Of a stretch of 64,000 nucleotides of DNA, positions 11,346 to 24,515 are shown piece by piece. Each line of letters opens with the position of its first letter. Positions within the stretch are counted from its first letter, which is position 1. The position numbers and the translations under genes are program-made. The notes under the pieces were generated by a model, which was not told the origin of the DNA, made no database searches, and saw nothing but the letters and a program-made list of their open reading frames with translations. The DNA comes from Thysanoteuthis rhombus (Eukaryota > Mollusca > Cephalopoda > Oegopsida > Thysanoteuthidae), in the NCBI GenBank assembly GCA_963457665.1, contig OY735206.1, positions 53,255,412-53,319,411 on the forward strand, in the 5' to 3' direction.

Positions 11346-11849
11346 CCACATATATAAAACGCAATGTAGATTTGAATAAACAATTTGGAAAGCCAAAGTA
11401 GGTGTCACGGATAAAATTTCTTTATCTGATTTAACGTTAAATCTAACATCTCCAGAAAACGAAACAAGTTAAATTAGATATAGAAATTTCATTTGTAACA
11501 TTTTAAAGCTTTCCAAATTGTCTGCTATCCAATACTGTCAGATGAATTATAATCTACATCCATACACTAATCATATGTATATACGTGAACACACTGATAT
11601 TGAATTCTGGTCCTAAGAAGAATTAACGTTTTGTACGTAAATAATCCTGTATTTTTGACGGGAACTATTCTAGAAGAAAAAATAATAATGATAATAATAA
11701 TTAATGCCCTATGGAGCTCTAAAACCACCATCAAAGAGGAATAAAAAGCAAAAACGTAAAAAAATACAATGAAGATTAAACTCATAACAGAAGTCATGGT
11801 CTGTTATGGTCGAGGTTGTTAAATATACACTATAGCAAGCGCCCAAACA

Positions 11850-12200
11850 TACCAGCCTGGCTGCTGCAGGGTCAGCCCTTATTCCTACTTCTATCATAAC
11901 TGAAAGTGATTACTGCAACTTTTGTATGATATATTATATATATAGTAAATCATTTTTTTTATAAATGTATCAATTTATTAGAATGAAATAAGCCATCGCG
12001 TATTTGTAACATAGATTTTCATAGACTTGTCAACTTAGCTCAATTGGTAAAATACCACCCTACCAATGAGTCGGTCATGATTTGAAAGATAGGTGAATGG
12101 TGACTTTTACCCCCCACCCCTGCCTGCCCAAATTTGATGAAGATTGTTCTTGTTCTTATTACGGTAGTAAACTTGGACTGGGGTTGGGCGAAAACATACG
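11850..12200 (+). mobile_element. tRNA-derived dimeric SINE, copy 2
   Basis: The first module starts CTGGCTGCTGCAGGGTCAG. The second module has an A-box-like TTAGCTCAATTGGTAAAAT (about 12035-12053) and a degraded B-box-like GTCATGATTTGAAAG (about 12073-12087). The tail has AAATTTGATGAAGATTGTTC and CTTGGACTGGGGTTGG, as in the other copies. The tRNA-like head is recognisable, but this is not a functional tRNA because no acceptor stem can be drawn. Confidence 0.7.
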
Positions 12201-12349
12201 CCCAGAGGACGAAAAAGAAAAACCGTCGAAAGAGTTGAGTTACGTCCCTTGGATGTATCGACAGAATTCCTTCCCTTGCATGCATTTTATTTAAGTTTAC
12301 TCTGACATTTTTTTCTGGCAAGAGAAGTTGAACTTGAATCAACTTTATT

Positions 12350-13920
12350 TTTTTGAGTTCCTACTTCTCCGGAACAGTCGTTATTAATTTATTTCCAATT
12401 GAAAATAGATCGAAATCGGTAATTACATTTATATTGTTCAAGCTGTAATATACTTGATATCATCCACTTGAATTGAGATATTGCTTATTGTGATTTTCAG
12501 CAAACTCTAAAACTTCTTTTGAAATTAACCAAGTCAATTGAAAATCAAAACCGGCATATAAACAAATATCCCGATTACGCAAGTACAACATGCGTGTGCA
12601 CAAAATACAAAATGTATTGACATTTTTTCCTATCCCTATTTTCGTTATTGCTTTATCCTCTTCTTCGCAACGTTGAAAAATGGTACGTCTTCAACGAAGA
12701 TGAAAAAAAAAAATGTTTATAAAAATCATCAAATATTGACATTAACAAAATTTGGACAACGGGAAAACTCCATATTCTTTATTAGAATATATTAAAGTTT
12801 AACTGTGTACAAAGTTGAGCTTAAGGTCATACAAGACTCAATTTGGAAAAACGAGACGATTGTATTTCTTTGAATCCGATAATCAAAGAAAATGGACGTC
12901 TTTTTCGAAGTTCTTGCAAAACAACAATTCTAACAAATATAATTAAAATATGGTTATTCATCTATTATCTATTCGAAATATAAAAATCAAAGAACACGGG
13001 TGTTTTCCTTGAAGCTCTAAACAAACATTAATTTGGAGTCGATCAGGTATGACAAATAAAGCAAATGGACATTATTTCCGAAGGGGTTTTTCGTTAGCTT
13101 GAAATAGGAACTCGATCAGAATTGTTGTATGGAGCGAAACAAGTGATAGTTCGAGGGTGACAAGTTTGGAGAATACGTCGCACGTGGAAGAATTTTGAAT
13201 GACCGTTGGATGCGCCGCATTTGCAACTTGATTATGCGCGTTGTTATTTAACAAAATCAACAGTCGACCCCTCTCTCCAGCAGAAGAGTAATTTTTGTTT
13301 CAATCCATAATTCAAATGAGTCAGTTGTTCACTGTAGCGTTGTTCAATAAAAGTTTGTTTGGGTTCCAGCAGTTTGTGATAAAAATCATCCTATTCAAAC
13401 ACAAAGAAACTTTCTTTCCAATTACATTCTTTTCAGTAGCACAAATAGTAGCGATGGGAACTGACAATTTTTTGTTCATTCAGGCTGTCCGTAGCAGATC
13501 ACAACAAATTTTAATCACTAGACATTCAATTTTCACTCATAACCTACAATATAATTTATAGGATAATCTTTTGTGGAATAAGGAATATTTTTGAGCATTC
13601 ATTTGTGTCAGGTTATGTATCTAAATCTTGTATTATAGTGAACAGCGTAATTGGGTTCAGTTTTTCTCTTCCACTTGAGATGACAATTTTGCTGATGGAA
13701 TTATCTCTTTCCAACCATTTGAAAATAATGGACTCTACTGCTCGAACGAATTCAATGTCTTTTTAAGAACCCCAAATGAAAATGATAAATATCTATTTAC
13801 ACTATTAAGAGCTTCGAATTAGTGAACAATTAAGTCTTAAAATAGGTAATGGAATGTGAAGAAGCTACTTGAACTAAATATAATTGCAGGTAGGATATTT
13901 TTCACTAAGCATATTGCAAC
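12350..13920. other. AT-rich unannotated stretch
   Basis: No gene or shared repeat could be supported. Short open frames (for example 13295-13561) show no domain. Confidence 0.4.
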
Positions 13921-13925
13921 CAGCA

Positions 13926-14960
<1,035 letters not shown>

Positions 14961-14961
14961 A

Positions 14962-15058
<97 letters not shown>
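14961..15058. repeat. (TA)n microsatellite
   Basis: Pure TA run of about 98 bp. Confidence 0.98.
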
Positions 15059-15060
<2 letters not shown>

Positions 15061-16920
15061 ATCAGAAATTTTTTTAAATATTCCATAAAAAAATGCGATC
15101 ATATGAGTTAGATATGATTGAAATAAATTGCATCAAGAAGCAGCAGAAAGTATCGTTGTAATCACCTAAATCATCTTAAATGGTCAGGAATTGAAAAATA
15201 TAGGATATAAAACGAAATTTTATTAAAAAAATTCTTAAATTTGTGTGAAGAAAAAAAGCAAGACACATTTTTCCTGTACTTTACGTATTATTTCCAGTCT
15301 ATCTTTATACACAAAATGTTTTGATCCGTAGAAGTTTCCGACGTCCATAACAGTGTTCGCTTGTGAATAGTATATTTGCTTTTTTTCTATCAGGCGTAAA
15401 ATGGAATATATATCTGTTGTTTCTAACTATGTGAAAGAAATATACGAGTGACTAAAACTTGTTAATATTTGTGAAAAAAATGTACAAAAACGAAAACATT
15501 GAAATCAAAGAAATGAAAAGAGATATAGAAATGAATTGATATAAAGAATTCAAAAATTATATACACATTATACACATAATCCCACAAGGAGTGGACTATA
15601 CTAGAGTGACGATCGATAATTTTAAAATCAGGAATTCTTTCATCAGACGGCCCACGAAACGTATGAATATTAGGAAAAACAACTGTTCAAAACGAAAGCG
15701 TCGAAATTAAATAAATAAAAAGGAATATACAAATGAATTGATAGTAAAGACGAAAAAAAAAATAGGGTCTGCTTCTGAAAATATATAGATTATTTCATTA
15801 AACAAAGTATTACTTTTTGTTCAAAATCTTCTGGTTGAAAATCTTTTTTTCGGTGAAAAAAAAGGAAAGAAAAGAATTCGAAATAACTTAATGAAAAACA
15901 TTAGAGCCGAAACACAGCGGATGCTTTTCATGAGTAAATGTATATTTACGAAAGAAATTGCAACCGTCGGGAGTTTCGATGAGATTTCCGACAAAAAGAG
16001 AATTGGTGGAGCCTTTATGGAAATATCCAAGCTATCAATAAACTCCTTATAAAATCTTACAAAATCTTACTGATTACACAAGGAAAGAGAATAATGTGAC
16101 GATTAAATATCGTCAAATAATTTAGCAAAGTTCAAATCAACTAGGGTAAAAAATAGTCGGATGAGAATCCTATAATTATGAGCCAATTAAAACGCAGCTT
16201 GGCTTTCACAACAAAGAATCATACCTGGATTGCCAAACTGGCCATTTTTGGCTATTTCTGTCAGATTCTTGTTCTAATTTATCCGATAAAAAACCTCAAA
16301 AATCAAAAATCTGGCCAATTAAAAACATATATATATTAGATAAGTTTATGAAATTATTCCTATCAACCTTTTGCTTTCTTTGGCGTAATTAAAGCTACGC
16401 ATAGCTGCACAATGTTTTTTTAGTTACTATTATATTGAAAATACTTTTATGTTGTAATAATGGGAGATACTTTCAAATAGATGTTAAAATATAATGCAAT
16501 TTATGATTATTTCTGTCGAATTACATATCCATTTCTCAATAATATGATTGTCCACGTTGAAAGAAACAAATCAAACCGATATAGACAACGAATGAACAAA
16601 ATGAGAATTCGTTGTGGAATCAGTTATTTGGGCCTTTGCATAACCGGTGGCTGTTTAGCTCAAGGTAAGATCAATACTACGTTGAAGCAGCAACCATATA
16701 TATATATATGTGAATCGATTGAAGTGGAGCTCTTATGGAAAACTCTTGGAACCGCAAATCAGGGTCCAGTCTAAATCTATGGTTTTATTGTTAATCGAAT
16801 CGCCTTTTTAGACCTTTAAAAAATAATTCTTCTTATGTCCTCCACTGTGAAAAGATGTAACGCTATGTAAAATTTCAGCTTTTTACATGCAAGATTTTGG
16901 CCTAACAAATGGAACAGAGA
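15059..16920. other. AT-rich unannotated stretch
   Basis: No supported gene. A weak tRNA-like promoter relic (GGCTGTTTAGCTCAAGG, 16650-16666), followed by a TACGTTGAAGCAGCAACC run (to about 16695), resembles the SINE head at 34838-34920 on the other strand and may be a SINE fragment. Confidence 0.35.
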
Positions 16921-16929
16921 AATGTGAGT

Positions 16930-16945
16930 GTACACACACACACAC

Positions 16946-17026
<81 letters not shown>
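16930..17026. repeat. (CA)n(TA)n microsatellite
   Basis: CA run with one CG interruption passing directly into a TA run. Confidence 0.97.
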
Positions 17027-17028
<2 letters not shown>

Positions 17029-17034
17029 CATCAA

Positions 17035-18905
17035 TTTAGATATTTTGGCTAAGTTTAACGAGTCCACCGTCAAAAATGTATCTGACCGTTAGAACTAATT
17101 TGATCTATCCTCGCTAAACAAGCTAACATTACTTAGTTTCGCACTAACCGTATTCACTTGAGCATGATGCAATTGCGATTATAATTGCCAAAATAATAAT
17201 TTGCTAAAAATCCTAAAAATACTGTGGCGAGAGCAAATGAAAAAAAAGAAACAGCCATGAAAATGACTTTTTATTTCGAAATCTGTTTTGACCAACGTCA
17301 TCATATCATCAATCAAATTGTTACTTGTTGTTAAGGGTCACATATTTTAGAATAAATAACAATCATAAGTCTGTATTATTTCACAGATAGATTGTAATCT
17401 TTAGAATAAATTAACTAATTTCAATTTCAGCTCTATTGGGATCCAAAGGAAACTTTTTGATAGGAGCAAGACGTAAATTTTTCATAGTATCAGGTGTACT
17501 CAATGACATATTAAAAGCCCATCACAGTATGACCACTGGAAAGGTATAATTTTCAAGATGAAGTGCAAAGGCTATATTACAGACACACTTCATGAGTTAT
17601 TGATGCTTACATACAGCAAAAAAATATCTCTCAATCAAAAATTAATTCTGGGATCCTCTTACAAGATTTCATTGAAATTTGTTGAGAACTTTTGTAGATA
17701 TCGTATGGACAGACAGAAGCGAATACAGAAATGTATTTAAAAAAAATTCCTTTTATTTCTTTGTGGAAAGGTGGGCTTCGGGGTGAGGAAGAAGTGATTA
17801 AATTTTGGGTGGATCAAGGAATTCGTCAATATGTGTGCTACTCATGGAGAATGTCTGTAATAAGGCCTTTACACGCCATCTGGAAAATCGTACCTTTCCA
17901 GTGGTCATTCTGTGAGAGCCTTTTGGTATAGCATTGAACACAAATGATACTACAAAAAAAAAACAAAAAAAAAACAAACAAAACAAAACAAACAAAAAAA
18001 AACGAATAAAAGGATTGGGAAACATTTGTTGTGATTTTCTTTCTTGGAGTGGGGGTAATTTTTTTTTTTTTATAAAGCCAACTAATTTGGTTGTCAAATC
18101 AGGTGTCATCTTAAACATTATACCTTTCCAATGGTCAAACTGTGGTGGATTTTCGTTATGTCATCAAGCACACTTGATACTACAAAAATAGTTGAAAAAC
18201 TTGTCTAGAATGAATGATGAACTAGTAATGGGTATTATGGGCTTTTGGTGGCCTCCTTGGATGTCATCTCCAAAATTATACATACTGGGCCTTGGAAAAA
18301 TATCACATGGTGACATATTCTTTTTTCAAAGTTATTGAGGATTCATAAAAGACTTACTTCTTGCTTCTAATTAAAAAGTTATCACTGGTTTACAAATCAG
18401 CCCACACTAATTTTCATAGTTAACATATATTTTTGTAATCAAGCAAATTATTAACTCAATGATTAACTTATAATCTTACATTTCAAACTTTTATGGTCCA
18501 CATATTTTTTCATCTTGTAGATGAATAATAGTTAAAAGAAAAAAAAAATTAAATCATAATCTGAAATTTCAGCTTGTTATGGTTCACACATTTTTCTTAT
18601 TAGTTTTTTAAAAATTCTAAAAATAATTTGGAACCAAAAAATACCGTATTTACTTGTGCACGCTGCGAGAAATTTAACAGTAAAAATCAGAGTCAAAGTT
18701 GGTGCGTAAAATTACACTCGAGTGTGAAAAACAAAAAAAAATAACAGAATTCTAGCGGTAAAAATGATATCCGAGATCGCATTGTACTCGAGTAAATACG
18801 GTTAGTACGAAACTAATACATGTTAACTTGTTTCGCAGTGATAGGTCAAATCAGTTCATATGACCGGATATATTTTGAGGGTGGACTTTGCCGATACTAT
18901 TTTTC
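17035..18905. mobile_element. Long imperfect inverted-repeat element (about 1.9 kb)
   Basis: About 130 bp at 17035-17185 match the reverse complement of about 18775-18905. Paired landmarks are GAACTAATTTGATC with its counterpart GGTCAAATCAGTTC, TAGTTTCGCACTAACCGTATT with GTAAATACGGTTAGTACGAAAC, and TCCACCGTC with GGGTGGAC. Inside is a second inverted pair: 17485-17550 matches the reverse complement of 17880-17955, with a further direct copy at 18110-18185 (ACCTTTCCAGTGGTCA / ACCTTTCCAATGGTCA). No transposase is recognisable, so it looks like a non-autonomous foldback-type DNA element. Confidence 0.55.
18643..18803. mobile_element. Small MITE with CCGTATTTACT termini
   Basis: The left end CCGTATTTACTTGTGCACG is mirrored at the right end (reverse complement CCGTATTTACTCGAGTACA), giving terminal inverted repeats of about 25 bp and a length of about 160 bp. 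It lies within the larger inverted-repeat element and shares its terminal motif with the 17150 region (CCGTATTCACTTGAGCA). Confidence 0.6.
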
Positions 18906-19096
18906 ATTTTTCTTATTTTTATTTATTTATCCCCCACCTCCAATTTGAGAGTTCGGTCTTGCCAATTCAGATGTTTATTTTGAATTTTTCAAATTCAGGA
19001 TTTCCGAATTTAAAAAAATTGAAGAAAAAAAAAATCAATTTAGCAACGCGACATCTGACACGTTTCTGTACATACTTCCGAATATTATTTTAAGAC

Positions 19097-19098
<2 letters not shown>

Positions 19099-19141
<43 letters not shown>
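19099..19141. repeat. (TA)n microsatellite
   Basis: TA run of about 43 bp. Confidence 0.95.
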
Positions 19142-19143
<2 letters not shown>

Positions 19144-19189
19144 GCACTGAAGTCGAATTCCACGTCACCTGATTGTGTCATACCTGAAA

Positions 19190-19600
19190 GTACAAGGCCA
19201 GTCCGAAAAATTTCCGGCTATTTGATATTAATGAAAATAGTCTATCGGGGATAATGGCCCCAAGCCTGCGCCCCTTCAAAGTACTCCTCTTTTGGACCTC
19301 ACGTATCTATCTTAGCACCCATTCCACTTTTGAAAACAGTCAACTAAGTCCTCTTTCGGGATCACAGTCAGATGCCTTGTCGCGGTCTCGACAATCTCGT
19401 CCACAGTCTGAAATTTCCCTTTCAACGGCAATTTGATTTTTGAGAAAAGCCAGAAGTCTTAGGACGGGTGTGGTTGGGGGCAGATCTAAACTTCGGCGAC
19501 GGCAGTGTATCTGTTCACGCTTGTGCAGTAAAGTACCCTCTGATTGACCAGTTATCGAGATATTCGAAATAGTTGGATACTTTCCAGACATACCTCGTAT
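19190..19600 (-). pseudogene. Mariner-like transposase, C-terminal relic
   Basis: Read on the minus strand, the segment gives a degenerate match to the C-terminus of a mariner-type (DD34D-like) transposase. It has a PPTTPV..LLAFLKN region corresponding to the third catalytic block and 'DFWLFPKI' motif of the family, then KIKLPLKGKFQTVDEI, then a LVDCFQKWNGC segment followed by a stop. Frameshifts and stops occur between the blocks. No inverted terminal repeats could be paired. The N-terminal DNA-binding half is missing. It is a dead fragment. Confidence 0.6.
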
Positions 19601-19800
19601 ATGAAAATTGTACTCTTGTTTTTGCCAATTTACTAGAAGTTATCCTCGGGGCACAATGTAATCCGTCGAATGACCACAGACGATATATGTACGCATTTGT
19701 ATATTTCTGAGCATCAATTTATGACAACTTTTTTGTCACAGTGAATGAGAATATGCATACAAATAACAAACATATAAGTAGATATATACATATAAAAACA

Positions 19801-19824
19801 GAGAGAGAGAGAGAGAGAGAGAGG
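19801..19824. repeat. Short (GA)n microsatellite
   Basis: GA run of about 24 bp followed by a G-rich interruption. Confidence 0.9.
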
Positions 19825-19914
19825 GGGGAGAAGCGGAGACAGAGAGGTAGATAGAGATACAATGCGGAACGATTTTTCAAGTTCACAAATGAACTGATCC
19901 CGATTGCTTCAAAA

Positions 19915-20315
19915 ACAGTATTCTACTCGAGGCCTTAACATATAGACGTGGAAAGAAGTATTCTAAATCCTTGCATTTACCTGGGCTTGAAAATTATTAT
20001 TGTACACCGTAGCTTTAACGTAGACTTGAATATCAGTATTCTAAACCGTGGCTAAAAATCGGGGCTTAAAAATCTGTGTTGTAGATAGTGATTTTAATAT
20101 TCGGTCGAAAAACAATAAAGTAAAGCAAGGATTTAACTTGGGCTTGAAAATCAGTATTTTAAATCGTGGAATTAATCTGGGTTTGTAATTCAATATTTCA
20201 AATCGTAGCATTAAATTGGAATCAAAATTATCATTCTAAAACGTGGATTGAACCTTGGCTTGAAAATCAATATTGTAAATCGTGGCCTCAACGTAGGCTC
20301 GGACGGTGACTAGAG
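19915..20315. repeat. Degenerate 45-bp minisatellite (about 9 units)
   Basis: Units approximate CGTGG-ATTTAACCTGGGCTTGAAAATCAGTATTCTAAAT. Recurrent blocks are GGGCTTGAAAAT (19982, 20130), CTTGAAAATCAATATTGTAAATCGTGG (from 20259) and TATTCTAAA. Spacing is about 40-50 bp. Units have drifted considerably and carry stops in all frames. Confidence 0.75.
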
Positions 20316-20469
20316 GCGTGAGTAAAGACAAGACAGGCCTGCACATATAGGTACACATACGCACGCACACACACACATGTACATATTTTATATATGTATT
20401 TATATCGTGCAAAAGAGAGAGAAAGAAATGGACAGACAGAGAGAAATAGACCTTCATAAATGCACACAT

Positions 20470-21130
20470 AGATATAAATGAATAGACTGATGTATAGTTT
20501 TTTTTTTACAAAAAGCATCATCAGATCTATTGTAAGGACATTTGGATAGCTATCATGTTTTTTTACTCATCAGTTATTTTTATATATTTTTCTTTTAAAG
20601 AACATATGTGCACACTTATAGCCTATATGTTCACTGATATTCACAAATATACATATCTATACGTGCATATGTACGCATGTGTTGACACGTGTCCATATCA
20701 ATGGCTATACGCTCATTTTCTGTCTGCTTGTTAACCACATATCCCTTCTGACAAATTATCTTTTATTTAGGACCGTATCCTCCAATAATCATCTCTTATG
20801 TATTTCTCAATTAAGGACGGACGCCCCGATCAGAAATTAATTTTACTGTCTCTCATAGACGTATATTCATCATTGTATGTCCATTTATTCCTTAATGAAT
20901 AAGTGTCTCATCTCTCTTTCCCTTAGAAGTCCGAACTGATATTCATTGCTGAATGCACTTCCCAATGAACATAGCGTCAGTAAAAGTTTATAAAAAAAAA
21001 AAAACGAAACTGTCCAGTTTCTCGAATCGATTTCACTTATTATCGCAGACAACTTTTAAGAGTTTCTAAACGCTCGAAACTTGGAAATTATTACAACGTA
21101 GTATCTTAGAAACTGGATCTCCGTAAAATT
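20470..21130. other. AT-rich unannotated stretch
   Basis: Nothing beyond short T and TA runs could be supported. Confidence 0.4.
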
Positions 21131-21133
21131 CTC

Positions 21134-21305
21134 AAAAGAAGAAGAAATCAAAAGAAGAATCATCCCTCGGTTGGCAAGATTTAGGTAGTGGCAAGTTCGA
21201 TCTTCAAGTATAACAAGATTCCATTGGTCTTTAAAAAAAGGTCTACCACCAATGCAACCTGTTAATAGTCATCTTCGGAGCAGAAATATGAAACTTGACT
21301 AAGAA
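21134..21305 (+). pseudogene. LINE reverse-transcriptase fragment (thumb region)
   Basis: The frame EEIKRRIIPRLARF followed by a stop, then a RFHWSLKKGL-like segment, resembles the region downstream of the catalytic core in RTE/Jockey-type LINE reverse transcriptases (family pattern: EIxRRIxxGxxxF...K...LKxxL). The DNA is homologous to 26870-27030 (AAAGAAGAAATCAAA-GAAGAAT, then CAAGTTC..TCTTCAAG, then CCATTGGTCTTTAAAA). It is short and degenerate. Confidence 0.5.
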
Positions 21306-21561
21306 ATTGGCTTTCACTCCAAGAACCATATGACATGCACAGGAAAAAAAATCATGGTAAACATCACATGTCACAAGTCTTACATATCAACGAATTTATT
21401 TAATCTAAAGTGTGGGGGAAGAAGACACTTGCAAAATAATAATTTAATATACCTCTGATGCTTTCACTCACTTTAATTTTGCAAAGATAATGTATTTTGA
21501 TATATAATTAATAATTGATAAGGATAATACATATTTCTAAACACACAGGGCAGAATAAACA

Positions 21562-22932
21562 TAGACAATGGTAGAAAAAAGTATTCGGACGCGAATAAAA
21601 ATCACCATAGAAATGTTATTTAAAAGAAATGGAGGTCTACATATTTTTGCACTTGCAAATAAGCATTCGGAATGTTCCTGCAATACTTCCCTATGGTATA
21701 TGATGCCATCACAGTCACCATTAACAGCTTCACCTTCTCGCAATAAAGCTGTTTTGTTAAAGTGAAGGAGCTCTCGACTAAAGAAAAGAACGAAATAGTT
21801 AAGCAGCATAATGAACGTTTTAGCTACAGGGCCATTGACAAAATGTTTAATGTCCTTCTCAGTACCATTGGATCAATTATTCTGAAATGTAAAAAATTTG
21901 GCACTACCAAAAAACATCCTTGAATTGGCACTCCACGAAAAATTTCTTCACGAACAACTCGAAAAATGCTAAGGAAAGTCAAAGTGAATCTAATGGTAAC
22001 TTGAAAGGATACTCAAGATAATTCAAGAGCAGCTGGAACATCGGTTACTAAAAAAACAATTAGTAATGAACTATACTGGAAGGGTTTGAAATCTTGTATT
22101 TTACGAAAAGCAACATAGTTGAGAAAAGAAAAAAAAGGCTTTAGGATTCTTAGACGAAATTCGCTCTAGAGCATTCGGAGAAGCCATTATATTTTTTGAA
22201 GAATGTTCTTTGATCAGACGAAACAAAAATTGAACTTTTTGACCGCAACCAGCTTTTCACCTATTGAGAAAAGATGGATAATCTAAAATGCACCATCCCC
22301 ACAGTAAAGTAAGGAGGTGGAAGTGGTATGATTTAGGGCTGTTTTCTCTCAATGAAACGAGTACATCACGTGATTGAAGGAACAATGAATGGATCGATGT
22401 ATTGGAGTATTTTTGAAGCTGATTTGATCCCTTTGGTGCAACAGTTTAGGGATTAGATCTCTCAGCAAGATGAATACCCAAAGTAACTCGCGAATGGTTT
22501 GTTCATAACAATGTAGAAGTGACCTAGTCAATCTCCTGCCTTGAATCCATTTGAAAACTTGTGGCGAACCCTGGAAGATCGAATTCATCAGATGGACCCC
22601 AGAAACACTGATGATATGAAGGTCGTTTTCAAGGAAGAGTGGTCAAAAATGTCTTAAGAACGAAGGGCTTGTGATGGGTTATCAAAAACGCCTCCCAGTT
22701 GTAACTGCAAAACAGACCAACGCGACAAAGTAATAGATTATGAGATCAATATGTTGGAGTACTTTTTTTTCCCAACGTCACTCTTGTTTGGAGATCTGTA
22801 TTTTTTTTTTTCAGTAATTGGTAATTTCATATAAAATTACATCATTTGTGTAAATCTTAAGTAAATGTAAACATCAGAAGTATATCAAATGAATATTTTA
22901 CACGAGTCCAAATATTTATTCCCCCGCCAAGG
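21562..22932 (+). pseudogene. Tc1-like transposon, complete but decayed
   Basis: This relic of about 1.37 kb has weak terminal inverted repeats: TGGTAGAAAAAAGTATTCGGAC at the left against GAGTCCAAATATTTATTCCC at the right. Read on the plus strand it follows the Tc1 transposase order. The N-terminal helix-turn-helix is at about 21783-21905 (KNEIVKQHNERFSYRAID ... STIGSIIL). Next come KKHP*IGTPRKISSRTTRKML (about 21907-21973), DEIRSRAFGEA (about 22153-22185), an altered FS-type block, and the C-terminal SQSPALNP-like stretch with NLWRTLEDRIHQMDP (about 22525-22600). Many stops and frameshifts make it non-functional. The third catalytic acidic block is not legible. Confidence 0.8.
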
Positions 22933-22939
22933 TACATAC

Positions 22940-23700
22940 AATACAAATGTTGCAGAAATCATCGTCAGTCAAAATAGAAGTAGTAGTGGAGTCTGTCCCC
23001 GAAGCAGCCAAGCCTGATTATTTATTTATTAAATGTTCGTCTTATATACCAGGTATATGTAAGGTAGGTTCTTTCGTCGGGAGGAGTGTTCTATGGAGTG
23101 CACGCGGATCAGCGATGTTAGGTAGCAATGGCGAGAAGCATTTACGATTTCTCGTTACCTTCGGCTCTTAACAAAGGACGTCTCCTGGAGCAATAAGAAG
23201 ACTAAAACTTTCTGGAAGCCGTTTGAATAGCGCATTCAAACTTGATGTTTGTCTACTGTCGCCCAACAGTAGACGTATTCGGCTCGGTGTCAAGTATCCG
23301 ACCCGGGGCTATGTCATTCGGTCGCATTTGCCCACAATGTTTCTCGCTCAACAACGTACCTTTTCCCCCTCCCTCAGCCAGCTAGTCAGCCCGGGTAACT
23401 TTTTTTTTCAGAATTGTTACTTTTTTTTTCTTTCTTTTTTTTTCCTCTGCAGAGAAGGAAGAGGAGGAGGAGGAGGAGGAGGAGGCTCTTCGGCTTCGTG
23501 AGAGGAACCCCTGCCGCGAAAACGAGACACCTTCGCTCAATTAAAAGACGTGCCCTAATTATGTGGCTGCCCTCCGCTTTACCACCGATTTCAATCACAA
23601 AATGCGAATCGGGTCTTAATTCTCAATTAGTTCTTTCATTGGCGTGGACGAGGCGCTATCTGCTACTTTGATCTGGCTTTTTACACCCTCCTCTGTCCAT
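22940..23700. other. Higher-complexity unique stretch with perfect hairpins
   Basis: Base composition and CpG use differ from the AT-rich surroundings. Three inverted repeats cluster here: CGAGAA/TTCTCG (23132-23137 with 23149-23154, inside GGTA/TACC at 23121 and 23156), GTTTGAAT/ATTCAAAC (23221-23228 with 23234-23241), and GTCTACTGT/ACAGTAGAC (23251-23259 with 23266-23274). Downstream (23520-23660) are several TAAT-type sites. No convincing ORF is present. Candidates are a conserved regulatory element, an exon or UTR of an unidentified gene, or a structured non-coding RNA. Confidence 0.4.
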
Positions 23701-23847
23701 CACATCCATACAAAGAGACCCGGCAACAACAACGAAAAAACTACCAATGATCCAGGCGATTAGGTTTTCATAGTTTCACCAACGGTGAAAGCAATAATCT
23801 GGGAGTTTGTGCTGCTTGTATAGAAGTTGGGATCTGGGGCGCGCGAC

Positions 23848-23849
<2 letters not shown>

Positions 23850-23880
<31 letters not shown>
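23850..23880. repeat. (GT)n microsatellite
   Basis: GT run of about 30 bp. Confidence 0.95.
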
Positions 23881-23881
<1 letters not shown>

Positions 23882-24109
23882 CACGCGTGTGTGCATGTAA
23901 AATGGAGATGGATGAGATCTCTGCGCGTGCATGTCCCACTGGGTTTACATGCAAGGTATGTACAGAAGTACACACGAGTAGTACATGTTTGTGAACGACT
24001 ATGCGTATGAGCATATAGGAAGCCATGGGGGTGTGGTGTGTAAGAAATCAAACACACGTGTGTATATTTGTGTTCAATATATATACATATATATGTAATC
24101 TATGTGGGA

Positions 24110-24214
24110 AGTTGATCTTTGCCCAGTTTACATACAGAATATCAGGTTGATAGGACTTGTAGTTTTAGCAAAGAAGAGGTTCAGCTACTACGCGAACAAA
24201 AAGCTCAAATATTA

Positions 24215-24272
<58 letters not shown>

Positions 24273-24515
24273 TCGTGGAAAAGTTGATAATATGAAAAAA
24301 AAAAAAAAAGACTTGAGATCATTCAGTACATGACAATTCTTATTATCATTACAGGGTGTAATAACTCACGTACGTTTCACCCGTTGAAACTCCAGGTTTC
24401 GTCAGAGCTAGGAGAACGAAAGTCGCTTTGAGAAAAATTTCCCTTTTTTCCCCATATTGTCGAGTTTGCTACATACTGTCGGATATACACCCTTTCCCCT
24501 CACACATAACCACAT
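24110..24515. mobile_element. Inverted-repeat element R, copy 1, with hammerhead-like core
   Basis: The left part (TGATCTTTGCCCAG ... AATATTAGTACATATA) is homologous to 37039-37150. The right part, after a (TA)n(TG)n tract at 24219-24271, is homologous to 40515-40765 and ends TGTCGGATATACACCCTTTC. The arms around 24275-24300 and 24440-24460 are imperfect inverted repeats (GATAATATG / CATATTGTC). The middle, on the minus strand, contains CTGACGA (24399-24405) and GAAACGTACGT (24368-24378), flanked by TAGCT (complement of 24406-24410) and AGTTA (complement of 24362-24366). No ORF. Confidence 0.6.
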
